64,000 nt of DNA from Lingula anatina (lineage: Eukaryota > Brachiopoda > Lingulata > Lingulida > Lingulidae), in NCBI RefSeq assembly GCF_001039355.2, contig NW_019773515.1, positions 320,376 through 384,375 of the forward strand, read 5' to 3'. Positions 39,101-48,086 of this stretch are shown piece by piece. The translations under genes and the position numbers were made by a program. The first letter of the stretch is position 1; each line of letters begins with the position of its first letter. The notes under the pieces were generated by a model. It worked only from the letters and a program-made list of their open reading frames with translations, made no database searches and was not told the DNA's origin.

Positions 39101-39437
39101 TAAAGTAAGCGTATTTGTAAGAGACAGAAAATCACCGGATGTACATAAACAAACATCAACACGACAACAAACCATGTTCAGCTTTTAGCTAGAGCTCAAA
39201 AGTGCACATAAGATAAGGAACAGCTTTGATAAAATATCATACCAAGTGTTGCACCTTCCCAGGACGCCCATAATTTGGATCTGTGAGGTGCTGGAACGTC
39301 TGTGGCTCCTGAAACATCCTTATCTCTGACTTCAGCTCTTCCCACCAACATGTGCGCGCACCTCTAGTTTTAAGATCACTTCCGCTATTGTTTTCACTGG
39401 TACGCGCACTTTTACAATTATACATGTTAATGTGCAT
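9804..39437 (-). CDS. POLR1B: DNA-directed RNA polymerase I subunit RPA2 (31 coding exons)
   Basis: Second-largest catalytic subunit of RNA polymerase I, which transcribes pre-rRNA in the nucleolus. Thirty-one exons join in frame to 1177 codons plus stop; vertebrate RPA2 is about 1135. Landmarks: N-terminal LTDPNYG and SFNY; protrusion/lobe motifs; the CPVHTPDG segment; GYDMED with the acidic pair E790/D791 near the active-site metal; [12 protein letters not shown]; and a C-terminal zinc site C1107, C1110, C1138, C1141. The outermost ATG (39437) adds about 40 residues to the family start; an inner ATG at 39317 would give 1137 aa and fits better, because an ETS-like site lies between them. Two opposite-strand genes are nested in introns 15 and 24. 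Intron 2 uses a GC donor. Splice coordinates are in the three exon-block entries. Confidence 0.97.
10288..10365. repeat. AAT/ATT trinucleotide microsatellite in POLR1B intron 30
   Basis: A short run of AAT units switches to a long run of ATT units, so it can form a hairpin. Confidence 0.9.
13255..14185. repeat. About 143-bp satellite, roughly seven units, in POLR1B intron 24
   Basis: Units begin with variants of GGGCGTATCTCTGCCAGTTTTGGAGAT near 13264, 13400, 13546, 13693, 13834, 13976 and 14121, spaced about 136-147 bp. Most units also contain AGGTCAAAGGTCAATTT or a one- or two-base variant, often followed by a further GGTCAC about 8 bp on. The array is diverged, so it is not very recent. 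Confidence 0.85.
14832..16711 (+). CDS. Secreted EF-hand protein, sarcoplasmic-calcium-binding-protein-like (2 exons)
   Basis: Exon 1 is 14832-14942 and exon 2 is 16157-16711 (GT-AG, phase 0), joining to 221 aa. An in-frame TGA lies 9 nt before the ATG, supporting the start. Residues 1-18 form a hydrophobic signal peptide. Residues 59-70 (D-D-D-L-D-G...E) and 180-191 (D-I-D-D-D-G...E) are canonical EF-hand loops with calcium ligands at positions 1, 3, 5 and 12; one or two middle loops are degenerate. The C-terminal Leu-Trp-Gly is like the end of invertebrate sarcoplasmic calcium-binding proteins. Family proteins are usually cytosolic, so the signal peptide points to a secretory or extracellular calcium binder (inference). 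The gene lies inside POLR1B intron 24 on the opposite strand; its own intron holds a hAT-like MITE. The exact biological role is unknown. Confidence 0.85.
15742..15936. mobile_element. hAT-like MITE, 195 bp
   Basis: Ends are CAGGGGCGGATCCAGGATT and, inverted, CAGTGGCAGATTTAGAGGGGG, imperfect terminal inverted repeats of the type widespread among hAT-derived MITEs. It carries no coding capacity. It sits in the intron of the EF-hand gene. No clear 8-bp target-site duplication is preserved. Confidence 0.7.
16819..16824 (+). terminator. Polyadenylation signal of the EF-hand gene
   Basis: AATAAA 108 nt after the stop codon, followed by further A-rich near-matches. Confidence 0.5.
17278..17520 (+). 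repeat. Dispersed repeat family, copy A
   Basis: Shares AACAAGGCAGCAAAGCTGTC plus AAATGTACAGACAAA and downstream blocks (TTTGATGCAA, AATGCT, CCAATATGTGAAAAAT) with 23397-23770 and 50025-50442. No coding capacity is apparent. Confidence 0.75.
17521..18800. other. POLR1B intron 24, distal part; no gene supported
   Basis: Contains TTGACCTTGAAACAAAGGTC-type half-site motifs near 18390-18415 and a GC-richer block (about 18550-18760) with an 76-codon open frame rich in Arg and Gly. The block resembles a dispersed repeat remnant more than an exon, since it lacks splice context and I recognise no domain. Confidence 0.4.
18803..23053 (-). CDS. POLR1B: POLR1B exons 16-24
   Basis: Coding exons, high to low: 23053-22918, 22527-22454, 22186-21980, 21416-21219, 20790-20683, 20306-20130, 19786-19703, 19225-19171, 18899-18803. 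They encode the core from VVADKLNF through CPVHTPDG, the external domains, and GYDMEDAM to the GEPYY segment. The exon 24 acceptor was chosen at CCAG before GC-TGT because only that choice restores the conserved Phe-Gly...Lys-Pro-Gly-Asp reading; an upstream TTTAG would hit a stop. Confidence 0.92.
22733..22790. repeat. GA microsatellite, POLR1B intron 16
   Basis: Uninterrupted AG dinucleotides apart from two single-base changes. Confidence 0.9.
23397..23770 (+). repeat. Dispersed repeat family, copy B
   Basis: Shares the ACAAGGCAGCAAAGCTGTCA start with copies A and C. With copy C it also shares the distal block AAGTTTG...AAGT(A/G)ACATGATTT and TGGTCATCAT. It runs into a single ambiguous base at 23770. 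Lies in the large POLR1B intron 15. Confidence 0.75.
23771..25780. other. POLR1B intron 15, left part; nothing recognised
   Basis: AT-rich intronic DNA upstream of the nested gene, with a poly-G tract at about 25520-25537. I see no exon, RNA gene or clear mobile element. Confidence 0.5.
25790..25864 (+). other. Possible non-coding first exon of the GalNAc-T-like gene
   Basis: The coding ATG at 27597 is preceded by a good acceptor (TTTTCTTTTTAG, exon from 27575), so an upstream 5' UTR exon is expected. CCACTACAG|GTAAGT at 25864/25865 is the best donor seen upstream. The left boundary is a guess. Confidence 0.3.
26449..26614. other. Assembly gap
   Basis: Run of N directly after a TGTGTG and poly-G tract, a typical place for an assembly break. 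Lies within POLR1B intron 15 and probably within the 5' UTR intron of the nested gene. Confidence 0.98.
27112..27161. repeat. GT microsatellite
   Basis: About 24 GT units upstream of the nested gene. Confidence 0.9.
27597..30931 (+). CDS. GalNAc-transferase-like type II membrane protein with repeat-rich stem (2 coding exons)
   Basis: Coding exons 27597-28085 and 28295-30931 join to 1041 aa; polypeptide GalNAc-transferases are usually about 560-660. Order: basic cytosolic tail; signal anchor about 31-48; five 10-residue Pro/Lys/Glu units in exon 1; 21 nine-residue [13 protein letters not shown] units (193-381); GT2/GT-A domain from about 573; C-terminal ricin-type lectin about 895-1035. The family adds GalNAc to Ser/Thr in the Golgi. 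Here the metal motif Asp-X-His reads Asp-Ala-Gln (665-667) and the usual Trp-Gly-Gly-Glu-Asn loop reads Arg-Asp-Gly-Asp-Asn (771-775), while the third metal ligand in PCSHAGH (H799) is kept. So it may be inactive, use another donor or metal, or act as a lectin. It is nested in POLR1B intron 15 on the opposite strand. Confidence 0.92.
28382..28948 (+). repeat. 27-bp coding minisatellite, 21 units
   Basis: Encodes 21 consecutive nine-residue units of the form Glu-Glu-Ala-Pro-Ala-(Gly/Ala)-Gln-Gly-His, then decays into shorter variants up to about 29060. The 27-bp period is a multiple of three, so copy-number changes keep frame. The same arithmetic keeps several antisense and shifted frames open; those are not genes. 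Confidence 0.95.
30932..31710 (+). other. 3' UTR of the GalNAc-T-like gene
   Basis: AT-rich sequence after the stop. AATAAA candidates occur near 31634 and 31687, the second followed by an AT-rich tail. The end of the transcript is inferred. Confidence 0.4.
32119..39437 (-). CDS. POLR1B: POLR1B exons 1-15
   Basis: Coding exons, written high to low: 39437-39243, 38703-38626, 38106-38047, 37727-37653, 37126-37007, 36566-36501, 35830-35756, 35198-35100, 34844-34749, 34355-34279, 34160-34014, 33605-33552, 33183-33066, 32720-32633, 32225-32119. All acceptors are AG. All donors are GT except exon 2 (AG|GCAAGT, a GC-AG intron). Phases match at every join. They encode the N-terminal protrusion, lobe and fork regions, ending in the segment [17 protein letters not shown]. 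Introns carry two recent tandem duplications (35454-35630, 35897-36049), a hAT-like MITE (38324-38503) and duplicated exon-13 fragments (33148-33340). Confidence 0.93.
33148..33340 (-). repeat. Tandem partial duplications of POLR1B exon 13 start
   Basis: The 5' part of exon 13 (33183 downward) with adjacent intron is repeated at about 33222-33260 and again, more diverged, at about 33301-33340 (spacing 74 and 79 bp). The middle copy keeps TTTTTTAG before and AAAAG|GT after a 36-nt stretch (33258-33223) that is open and in frame between exons 12 and 13. Confidence 0.75.
35454..35630. repeat. 87-bp tandem duplication in POLR1B intron 7-8
   Basis: Two near-identical copies (one base change, ACTTACTTACTG versus ACTAACTTACTG), so a recent duplication. 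AT-rich, no coding content. Confidence 0.95.
35897..36049. repeat. 74-bp tandem duplication in POLR1B intron 6
   Basis: Two almost identical copies starting TAACACAAAATTAATTG, differing at one position (TTGCATAAAC versus TTGAATAAAC). Recent duplication. Confidence 0.95.
38324..38503. mobile_element. hAT-like MITE, 180 bp, in POLR1B intron 2
   Basis: Begins CAGGGCTTGACACTAAC and ends with its inverse, TTAATGTCAAGCCCTG, giving terminal inverted repeats of about 12-16 bp. No transposase sequence inside. A clean target-site duplication is not visible. Confidence 0.75.
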
Positions 39438-39652
39438 TAAAATCGTTTAAGAAATCAAACTACTGAATGGAAGGAGAAAATTATATATATTCCTTATAGA
39501 TGTTTTAAAGTACATATTTACAACTATACATTTAACCGTGTTTTAGTTGAACCCAATTCGTCAACTTCCGGAATGGCAAAGAACCATATGGTTCCGTTTA
39601 CAGTTTAGAACCGAAATCGTAGTTTCAGGAATGGGTCTGTAGCTAAGCGAAG
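39438..39652. promoter_or_regulatory. Bidirectional promoter region POLR1B / EAF
   Basis: About 215 bp separate the two divergent start codons. It contains ACTTCCGGAA, a strong ETS-family consensus, near 39565, and a second ETS-like GCGGAAGT (minus strand) lies just inside the annotated POLR1B first exon near 39375. No TATA box in the usual position is obvious. Promoter activity is inferred from geometry and motifs. Confidence 0.55.
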
Positions 39653-42423
39653 ATGCCAGAAGAGAAGATAATTCCAATGGACAGCGAGCCTCACGAGTTA
39701 AAACTCGGGAAGAGCTTCGATCACCATTCTAGGTCGGCATTTCACTCCATCCGGTGTAAGTAACATGAGGTTTTTCTGAGTCTGTACTGTACAGGACATC
39801 ATGTCGTGTTTCGCTTTCTAGGGGTCAGCATATCACTAACTCCCAGACTAACTTACTATCTAATCCCTACGTTTTTTTTTTCTCTGCCACAGAGACTGAA
39901 GTCTCCTAAAGCAGCTGGGAAATCCATCCATCGGTTTGACCGATCAAATTATTCTGACGATATAGTAACCGATTTAGTAAAAATAATATATATTGACTAC
40001 ATAAATAAACCACAAGTGATTCGTATAGTAAGAGATATTGAAGTCAATTAATTACCATTGTAAGTTTAACTGAGACCGATTTTATATGTAATTGAAGTTA
40101 ATCAATCAACAACTGAAAGCAACCTTTGAAAAGTTCATTAGATCTATATAATATTTAATTAGGTCCATTTAACTTTTACAAACAGAATAATATAGTAGCA
40201 AAATAAATATTTCTGAATATCAAAAGAAACTGGTGAATGATTGGAACAAATTATAAGGCGCTGAATATTGAATTCATGTTTCAGATGACTTCATGTTATT
40301 AACTTTCATCAATGACTATACAACTTTCATGATGTCCTTTCAGATGATTTCAAGCCTGCCTCAGTGGACACCTCCAAGGTGGCCTCAGTTGACGTCCAGC
40401 CAAACAAACAGGTCATCGTGACGGTGCCACATGTGGAGGTTTGTCATGGATAAAGTTTTTATCTCAAGATATTTTTAAAAAATTTTAAAACCTAAAAAAT
40501 ATTTCAGACTTGTATGTCTCATGGTGTCTGGTTAAAGGAAAGTTTTATAAGTAGGAATTTTTGAAGAAATTTTAAGGTCTTTACTTGTATACCAAATTTT
40601 ATGCATTATTTTTGGTATTTATGCAGTATGCCCCTCAAACTGACAATTTTTTCAGTTTTCAGTATGTTTATAAATTCAGTTATTGTGGTTGTTATAATTA
40701 ATATCTCTGCTATTTAAATAAATTAGTAAGGCAACATAATTGATATTTATCCCATCATCCCTAAAACAACTTCCACACATCCATTGTTTTCCCAGGGAGC
40801 AGGCACCACCCAGACAGTGTATAAAGGCAATAAGAGGCCCTGTCAGAAGGAATGTGTCTTAATCATAGACCACAGGACAGGGGAGATCACTCTGGAAAAA
40901 CTGTCCAGTACAGTGCAACTGAAGAAGACAAGGTGATTATTCAGGGGGGTGTTGGCAGGATTATACAAAAGGGTTTGATGTTGACTGCCATCTCAACAAG
41001 ATGTCTTCTACATCGTCAAATATGTCAGATAATCTTAGAAGATGATCAAGTTTTCAATAAGTTTTTTTTATGTATAATTATTATGTACCCAAGTATTCAA
41101 AGGGAATTTTTGGTTGAAAACCCTCAATCATTTTTAGTCCACCCTTGTACTAGGATCAACAGGAAAAAAAGGTTAGTTTTTGTGACAAACTGTTTGTGAA
41201 GAGCAAGGCATTTAAGTCATCATCTTCTGTCAAGTTACAAATGTTCCATTACCATAATACATCAAGTAATTGTGAGATTAACCTTTAACCTTTGACCTGT
41301 ATAGGACAGAGGGCAGCAGCAGAGCCCAGACAGGAGGGCGTCCCGTCACCCCCAATGAACAGCTCAAGCTCAAGACCTCTCCATCCAAGAAGAAACACAG
41401 TAGCCATAGCAGTAGTAGCCATAGTTTGGGAAACTCCCAGGAAAATGTAGGAAAAGGTAGGATGGCTGACAAAGGTACAGATCTGTCTTTTTCACACGTT
41501 ACAAACAATAGTGTGATACCTGAAATAAATAATTGTTCATGAAAATGGCCCACCTTCTATTTTACCGACTTCTGGTATGGGCCCAGTTTAACATTGCAGA
41601 CCAGAGGAATCCCAGTTGCTGCCCCTATTAAGCTGCTTATAAACTGAAACAAGTGACCAGTAGAGATGGGTCATGCTGAGTAGGTCTGGCCTATCTACAG
41701 TGAAAACACATATTATATAATATGGAGGTCATCTTGATTTCCAGAGTCTCACAGTGTGGCCAGTCCAGGCGTCATGAGTGACATGGACAGCAGCAGTAGC
41801 AGCAGCTCTGATGACTCAGACACTGAGAGCAAACCTACAAAAACAACGTCTTATCAAGGTATGTTATTTTCACAGCCATGTTACTTTTACAGGCATATTT
41901 TTTTTCCATTTAAACAAAAGTCCAGGTTTTCTTGGTAGTTTTCCAGTCCCCAGACCCAAATTCATATGTTTATTGATCCATTTCTGTCTTTTTTTCTTGC
42001 ATTGCTAAATCATGACTGTTTTAGATGTGTTTAAAACAGCATGTTAAAGGCACACATTATGAGTAACCAATGCACATATTTACTGAAGTTCCAAACATCA
42101 CAAGACAAGATAACTTTGAAAGCTACTTTAATTTAATACCAGTAGTTTTAAAGTTTGTTGATAACAAGATTTTGCATGATGTATGATGACTCCAAAATAA
42201 CTTTATTCAATTAATTTATTTTCTTTCTATAAATATTAGTGGCATTTTACATGGCTATGTGTGCTTTCTTTTTTTAGCCAATGGTGGCAGCCATCACATT
42301 CCCCCCTCCCACTCACAGCCTCATTCCCAGCAGTACCAGTCTCAGTCTGGCTCCAAGGGTTATGTACACAGTACACTCAGTGAGGATCTACAGCTCAGTG
42401 ATTCTGAAAGTGACAGTGATTGA
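39653..42423 (+). CDS. EAF: ELL-associated factor (EAF1/EAF2 orthologue), 6 exons
   Basis: Exons 39653-39755, 40344-40438, 40796-40932, 41305-41456, 41745-41858 and 42278-42423 join to 248 aa. EAF proteins bind ELL in the super/little elongation complex and stimulate Pol II elongation in the nucleus. Seen: N-terminal EAF domain ([47 protein letters not shown]), then a Ser-rich linker and acidic end ([14 protein letters not shown]), the transactivation part typical of the family. Exon 4 has two in-phase donors 18 nt apart (41456 or 41474), so two isoforms are possible. Length and exon order agree with vertebrate EAF1/2, which arose from one invertebrate gene, hence the undivided symbol. A 31-bp tandem repeat begins at the stop codon. 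Confidence 0.93.
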
Positions 42424-42590
42424 TGGCCTTTGCCACAGAGGTCACACGAATGGATGACCTTTGACACAGAGGTCACATGAATGGATGACCTTTGACACAG
42501 AGGTCACATGAATGACCTTTGACTCAGAGGTCACATGAATGGATGACCTTTGGCACAGAGGTTGAGTGAATGGATGACCTTTTTATATGG
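42421..42590 (+). repeat. About 31-bp minisatellite starting at the EAF stop codon
   Basis: Five to six units of the type GATGACCTTTGACACAGAGG + TCACATGAATG, degenerating rightwards. The first unit includes the EAF stop TGA. Each unit carries a TGACCTTTGAC core. Confidence 0.9.
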
Positions 42591-44120
42591 AGATTACAGG
42601 AATTGGTGAAGCTTTTTCAAAGAGGTTACACAAAAACTTGATGTGAAGTTCAGAGCTTAATATGGTGCTATATTTTGTGTGTGGCCTGGTGAGTTTCAAT
42701 ATGTCTCAGGAAAGGCCATTAGATAAAATTTTGATATCTTTTAAAGATAAAGCTTTGGAAAATCTTATCATAATGCTAGAGCAATCCAGGTGTGCAGTAA
42801 CAATAATGTTGCCAAGAGTTTAATACCAAGAAAAATTCCACCGAAGTGGTCAAACCTGCTCAAAGTCAAATCTCCTGGATGACAAACTTGCCAAAACGTG
42901 TTTGGGATGGATTTCTTTTTAAGCATGATGTTTTTAATTCACCTTTTACAAAGGTGGGATTATTATGACACAATTAATTGAAAGATAAACCTTTGACCTT
43001 CAAAATGTAGGACAGAGAGCAGCAGTGGGGCTCAGACAAAAAGTTTGATACCTATCAGCATCTCACTCCTTATCCGTATGAAATATGTGTTGGTTTAGTT
43101 GCACATGGTGTTTTGGAGCTGCATAATGTGTTATATAACATGGAGTTGGTTCACAAACTTGTTATACATGATATAACATAACTGACTATGGTTATTTCAG
43201 AAAATATGATTAATTTTGTATTTGCTCCTAATTTTATACCAGACTAACTTACTCATGTAAGTGGTAGTCATATCAAACTGGTAAATTGAAATGGCCTTCG
43301 AACAACGATGTGGGTGTTTTATGCTGCTTTGTTGTTATTATTATAATGATAATAATTCCAGGAAATAGTTACTTGCTTTGTATGTGAGCAAACATCTGTG
43401 AAAGATATTGTTAATTGCCTTGGAAACCCCAATTCGCCAATTACTGTTTGCCTCAATGCATAATATCATCAGATAAGTCACGTAGATGAGACTTGTTCAG
43501 TATGTCAGTCCACTTTCTTTGTTGTCGATGATTCAAAGTGCCATGGAACTTGTTGGGGGAATTGGTAACACTGACTCTAGTGGGTCCGTATGAGTGGTCA
43601 ATGATGGAGGTTTGTTCATACATATAATGAAGAAATGTAATGTTCAGGGCCCCGTATCTTGAAAGCTTCACTCGTTGCGAGCGGGCGCAAGCGTCTCGAT
43701 TCCATAACTCGCCCATACTCGCCCGATGTAATACATTGTAGCCTCTATGTGATATCGCTATTAGCAATACCCGATGCTTTCGAGGCACGGGGCCCTGAAC
43801 GCTTTACTGAGTCAATATAACCAATTGCTCATAAGGAATAGCCAGAAATATATGATTGGATTGCCGTTGAAATGATATGGACAGAAACTACGTTTATATA
43901 ATATATTATATATGTTATATATCTCCCAGAAAGACAGATTCATGGTCAGGTAATAGATCGGTTTAAAGAGAACATTGGCAACAAGATGTGCTGGCCTTTA
44001 ACGTACAGATTGTGTTTCTTTTGTCAGATTGAGAAAAATTCCTCATACAACAAGGCCTTTAGTCATGTATCAATGAAAATGTATTATTTATTTTGTTTTA
44101 TGCAATAAAACATGTAAAAA
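42591..44120 (+). other. EAF 3' UTR (inferred) with inserted MITE
   Basis: No coding sequence. Contains the MITE at 43645-43797. The first convincing polyadenylation signal is AATAAA at 44104-44109, which would end a long 3' UTR of about 1.7 kb. Confidence 0.4.
43645..43797 (-). mobile_element. MITE-like dispersed repeat, copy 2 (intact ends)
   Basis: About 153 bp with terminal inverted repeats CAGGGCCCCGT(ATCTTG)AAAGC and its partner, extended outward by GTT/AAC. Matches 9396-9530 in inverse orientation over most of its length. No coding capacity. Confidence 0.85.
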
Positions 44121-47100
44121 TTAAAGTTTTGACTTAACCAATGGATTTTGCCAAATATTACCAAGCACTTGACACAATCACAGGGTTTTTTCTCTCCTGA
44201 AAACCCTGTAAATATTTTTTCCTAAAAAATAACACTTCTGGAAAACAAACTCAAATTTCTGGGTATTTTTATTTCATATGATGATATACATTCTACATAC
44301 AGAGAGTAACGAAAGAATTTAAACAAAATTTAACAGTTACAAAGAGCTATGGTCAATATCAAGTTTAACAATTCCTTACATAAGATTTCTTCAGCACAGT
44401 CCTGGTTACTTTTTTTTCTTAAAGAGATACATTTATAGCTTACTTTCTGTCATTTCTTAAGGCGTAACAAACTTGGTATCTTGTGATGAAAGTAAAAAAA
44501 AAAACTGACAGACAGGAGAACATCACTAACAAGACGCAAAGAAGGGGGATAACCAGCACCCCATTAAATGAACACATAGCTTAAACAGCAGTCAGATACA
44601 TTTCTCACAACTTGATCAAATTCATTCAACATTTATTTAAAAGATTACTAGCCACATTATGCACTCGTACACTACGATGATCAATCACAAAATCACCAAC
44701 AGATAATAATATAGTTATGTGCGATATATATCTATTCTTATAAGTTCAACCCCTCTATTATTATACGTGGGTATATTTTATACAACTTATTGAGATTTTC
44801 AATAAAATTATGCCCTGTTCTCAACTTTTGCAAAACTGCCCTTTAAGAATCAACAAAACTTAAGTTGGGCACTATATTTTTAACCCTGGTTAAATTTTGG
44901 GTAAATATGCAGCTGGTGTACATAAAACAACTATAAATCAGTTTACCTATGGGACAATTTTGCGCAAGAAGCAGCTGTTGATGTTCTAATCAGAAGAAAA
45001 GAAACTGAACCTATAAAACTAGGTCCCATTATTTCAAACACTGCCTTTCCAGTCAGACCTAAACTGGTACTGGCCCATGTGACATCACTGGACGACCAAA
45101 TTTCTTTAACCAGTCACTTCAGCACCTGAGGCTCAGAAACTGTTGATCAAATCACCAAATTAATGTTTACATCTCATTTTTAAGTGACCTCAGAGGACCT
45201 TGTCTCTACTGTGTTACAACTGGGCCATCTGCTGAATTGGCTTAAATATTGTGCATTGTGATCTTGGAATGACCAAATAAAAATCCTAAACATGCTAATT
45301 TCATATTTACATTAAAAACTTACATGCTAATTACTACACTACATTTTAGCACCCATGCCCGACTTTACCAAGCTTTACATGAAACTTACTGTTATTTCTA
45401 CAGCCATTTCAATGAAAACTGGCTAGGTCTACATTCACTTATTGATGACTGAAAAGCAGTGGAAAGAACACAGCCTCACTTTCAAAGGATAATTCCTTAA
45501 ATAAACTTCAAAAGAAAGTCAATAGCCAATACTCTAAAACCCAAGGTGTCAAAACCAACAGTCTACCCTGGTCAACTTAGAACAACTTACGTCAAGATTA
45601 GTACCAAATGATGAAAAGCAGACAAATATGCCGAAATATGTTTACCAGTTTTGTAAAAAGAATTAACTCACCTTTCCACAGATATTCAGCATGTGCGGCT
45701 AACTCATTTCTGCTGGTCATGAGTTCATGTCTATTTCTGGTGACTTGCATGCCCAGTTAACTTCTGATTCACCTTTTAACAGATAATGTCATTGTTACCT
45801 AAAAAACAGGCATGAACCAATGACCAGCACATTTGGGTGAACCACACGTGTGTATCTATCTGTAAAATAGTAAAGAATTATTTTTTATCAAAAACTAATG
45901 ACTTAATATACTGTCAAGGGATTTGTCAATATTGATCTGATGTCAGAGTAGAGTGAAGATGTTAGATTGAAACTGACATATTTCTTGTATTTAATGTTAT
46001 TTTGTGATAAAGAATCTATAAAAGCAGACATGCATTTACATAGTACAATAAATAATACATGATTAAAATTTGTAATATATTTCATAAAACCTGAAACACT
46101 CAGACAGTAGCACCTTGACCATGGGGAAAATGACTATTAACAGAACTTTTTACATTTTTTTTTAACCTGAATTTTAAAGAAACAACAGAATCTCAGACCA
46201 AATGTAAAGCATGGTCCCTACAATCTAATTATTCTGAATTCACCATAAAAATCCCTACAGACATGTAAACCTTTAACCATACAATCTACTATTATGAAAT
46301 CATACTGATTATACCTACTCTAAAGTCTGCTAAGAAGAAATCCTTGTAGAGCAGACAAATATGTCATGACAACACATCCTGACTACTGATTTGGTTTCTA
46401 AGCATATAAAATAATCAAAAACTGAAAATGTTCACAGGCAAGACAGTTGACTAATTGGTAAATACTTTAATATGCGAGGTGTTCACATTCCTTTTAAAAC
46501 ACTTCTTGGACAATCCAACAATACCAAGTTAATTTGGATCTCCCATCTCACCATAAAAAAATGTATATTATGACTAATTATGTCTTGAATGGGATGGCTT
46601 GCCACTGTGCAGTGCATTCATTATTCAGGTCGTCAAGTCACTATAATTACTGCGTACTGCTGTCATCTTGAACTTAATAAAGTTACTGGTAAAATGACAG
46701 TGTAAGGAACATTCTTTGAAAATCCAATTCAAATACGGTGCATCAAGCTCTATCTTGAAGCTAACAACAAAATAAATATGAACTCATTTTTCATGTCTGA
46801 CTCTCCCATTCAAGATCTTATGCAGTGATTTCCCCTATGGTGTGACAACAAGTTGTATGTGTAAGAAGTCACACTTCATTCTCCCTCTTCCCTATCAAAC
46901 TGTACATCAAAAATGCCCCCAAAAAAATTCCCATTTACTTTTCAACAATGCCAATACTTAACTGTGTCTCCCTGACAAGTCTTACAAGTTACCATGGCGA
47001 TTGAGCCGATACACAAGTTACCATGGCAATCCAGCCGTTTAACAAGTTACCATGGAGATTCAGCTCACTTCCACTGTGCTGCATTATTATATGTGGCTAA

Positions 47101-47397
47101 GCAATACGATATCTAAAATTACCACAGTGGCTGTATCATTCTGTGAGTTTGCATACTCCATATTGGCACTGTGTTAAAGTGGACAACTGTCCAGAATTTC
47201 CCCCGAATCAAGACCGCGCTAATCTGTGACTTTCCACAACTTCGCTGCTTTTCAAGGAGTCCACTGTTGCTCAGAAGTTGCACAATTTATCTTCTCCTAA
47301 TTCAATTGTGATAAAGTATATCACAAATTTCAAGCAAGAACACATCAATATAACATTATAAAATTTTTTTTCTGAATAATGAGTTTTGAGTAAACTG
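44121..47397. other. Between convergent EAF and MINDY3; likely MINDY3 3' UTR in part
   Basis: No exon recognised on either strand. A minus-strand AATAAA lies near 44270, so the MINDY3 3' UTR could run about 3 kb and end close to the EAF poly(A) site. A three-fold 29-bp repeat (ACAAGTTACCATGG at 46985, 47014, 47043) is the only structure noted. Confidence 0.4.
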
Positions 47398-48040
47398 TCA
47401 GTTTAATGATGGAACATCATTGCCTGACCATTCAATGCTGATTGTCGGCCATTTTGTCTGGAGGCATGTGGTCACGTCTGTGTATTCAGTCACCAGGGGG
47501 ATGCCATGTTCCAGTATGGTGGCCGTGCCTTTTTTATACTGAACCTGAAAATAAGGTGAGAGTAATATACATGGAGTGTGTAGTGATGGGAATGTTCTTA
47601 GTTACAAATTCACATCAAAGATGATGCAAACTGAAATACTAGTTGAAACACAAATTTTTGGGAAAAAAATATATATCTTTTAAAATTACTGTCTGTGTGT
47701 ATGCCTGCGTGAATTTGTGTTTATTTTTTTTTGAGTGTGCAATTAGCTTTTGTGTGAGTGCTTGTGTTAGTGCAACCGTGTGTGAATATCTGTAGATAGG
47801 TGTATGCAGGTTGTGTACTGAAGTGTCTTAATCTTTTGTAGTTTTCAGACAGTATCTGACACTGACACTTACCTTGTGAGTGGAATTAGACCTCTTCAGC
47901 CCATTATAATGAAATACAGTAAACGTCTTTGGTCCTTGTTGCTGGCTGTTTCCTGGATAGAACTCTTCCATAAAAGCACTGAGGACAATAATACCCAGTC
48001 CCTCAGAGTCCAGCTTGCCCTTCATAATGTCCACACTGGA

Positions 48041-48086
<46 letters not shown>

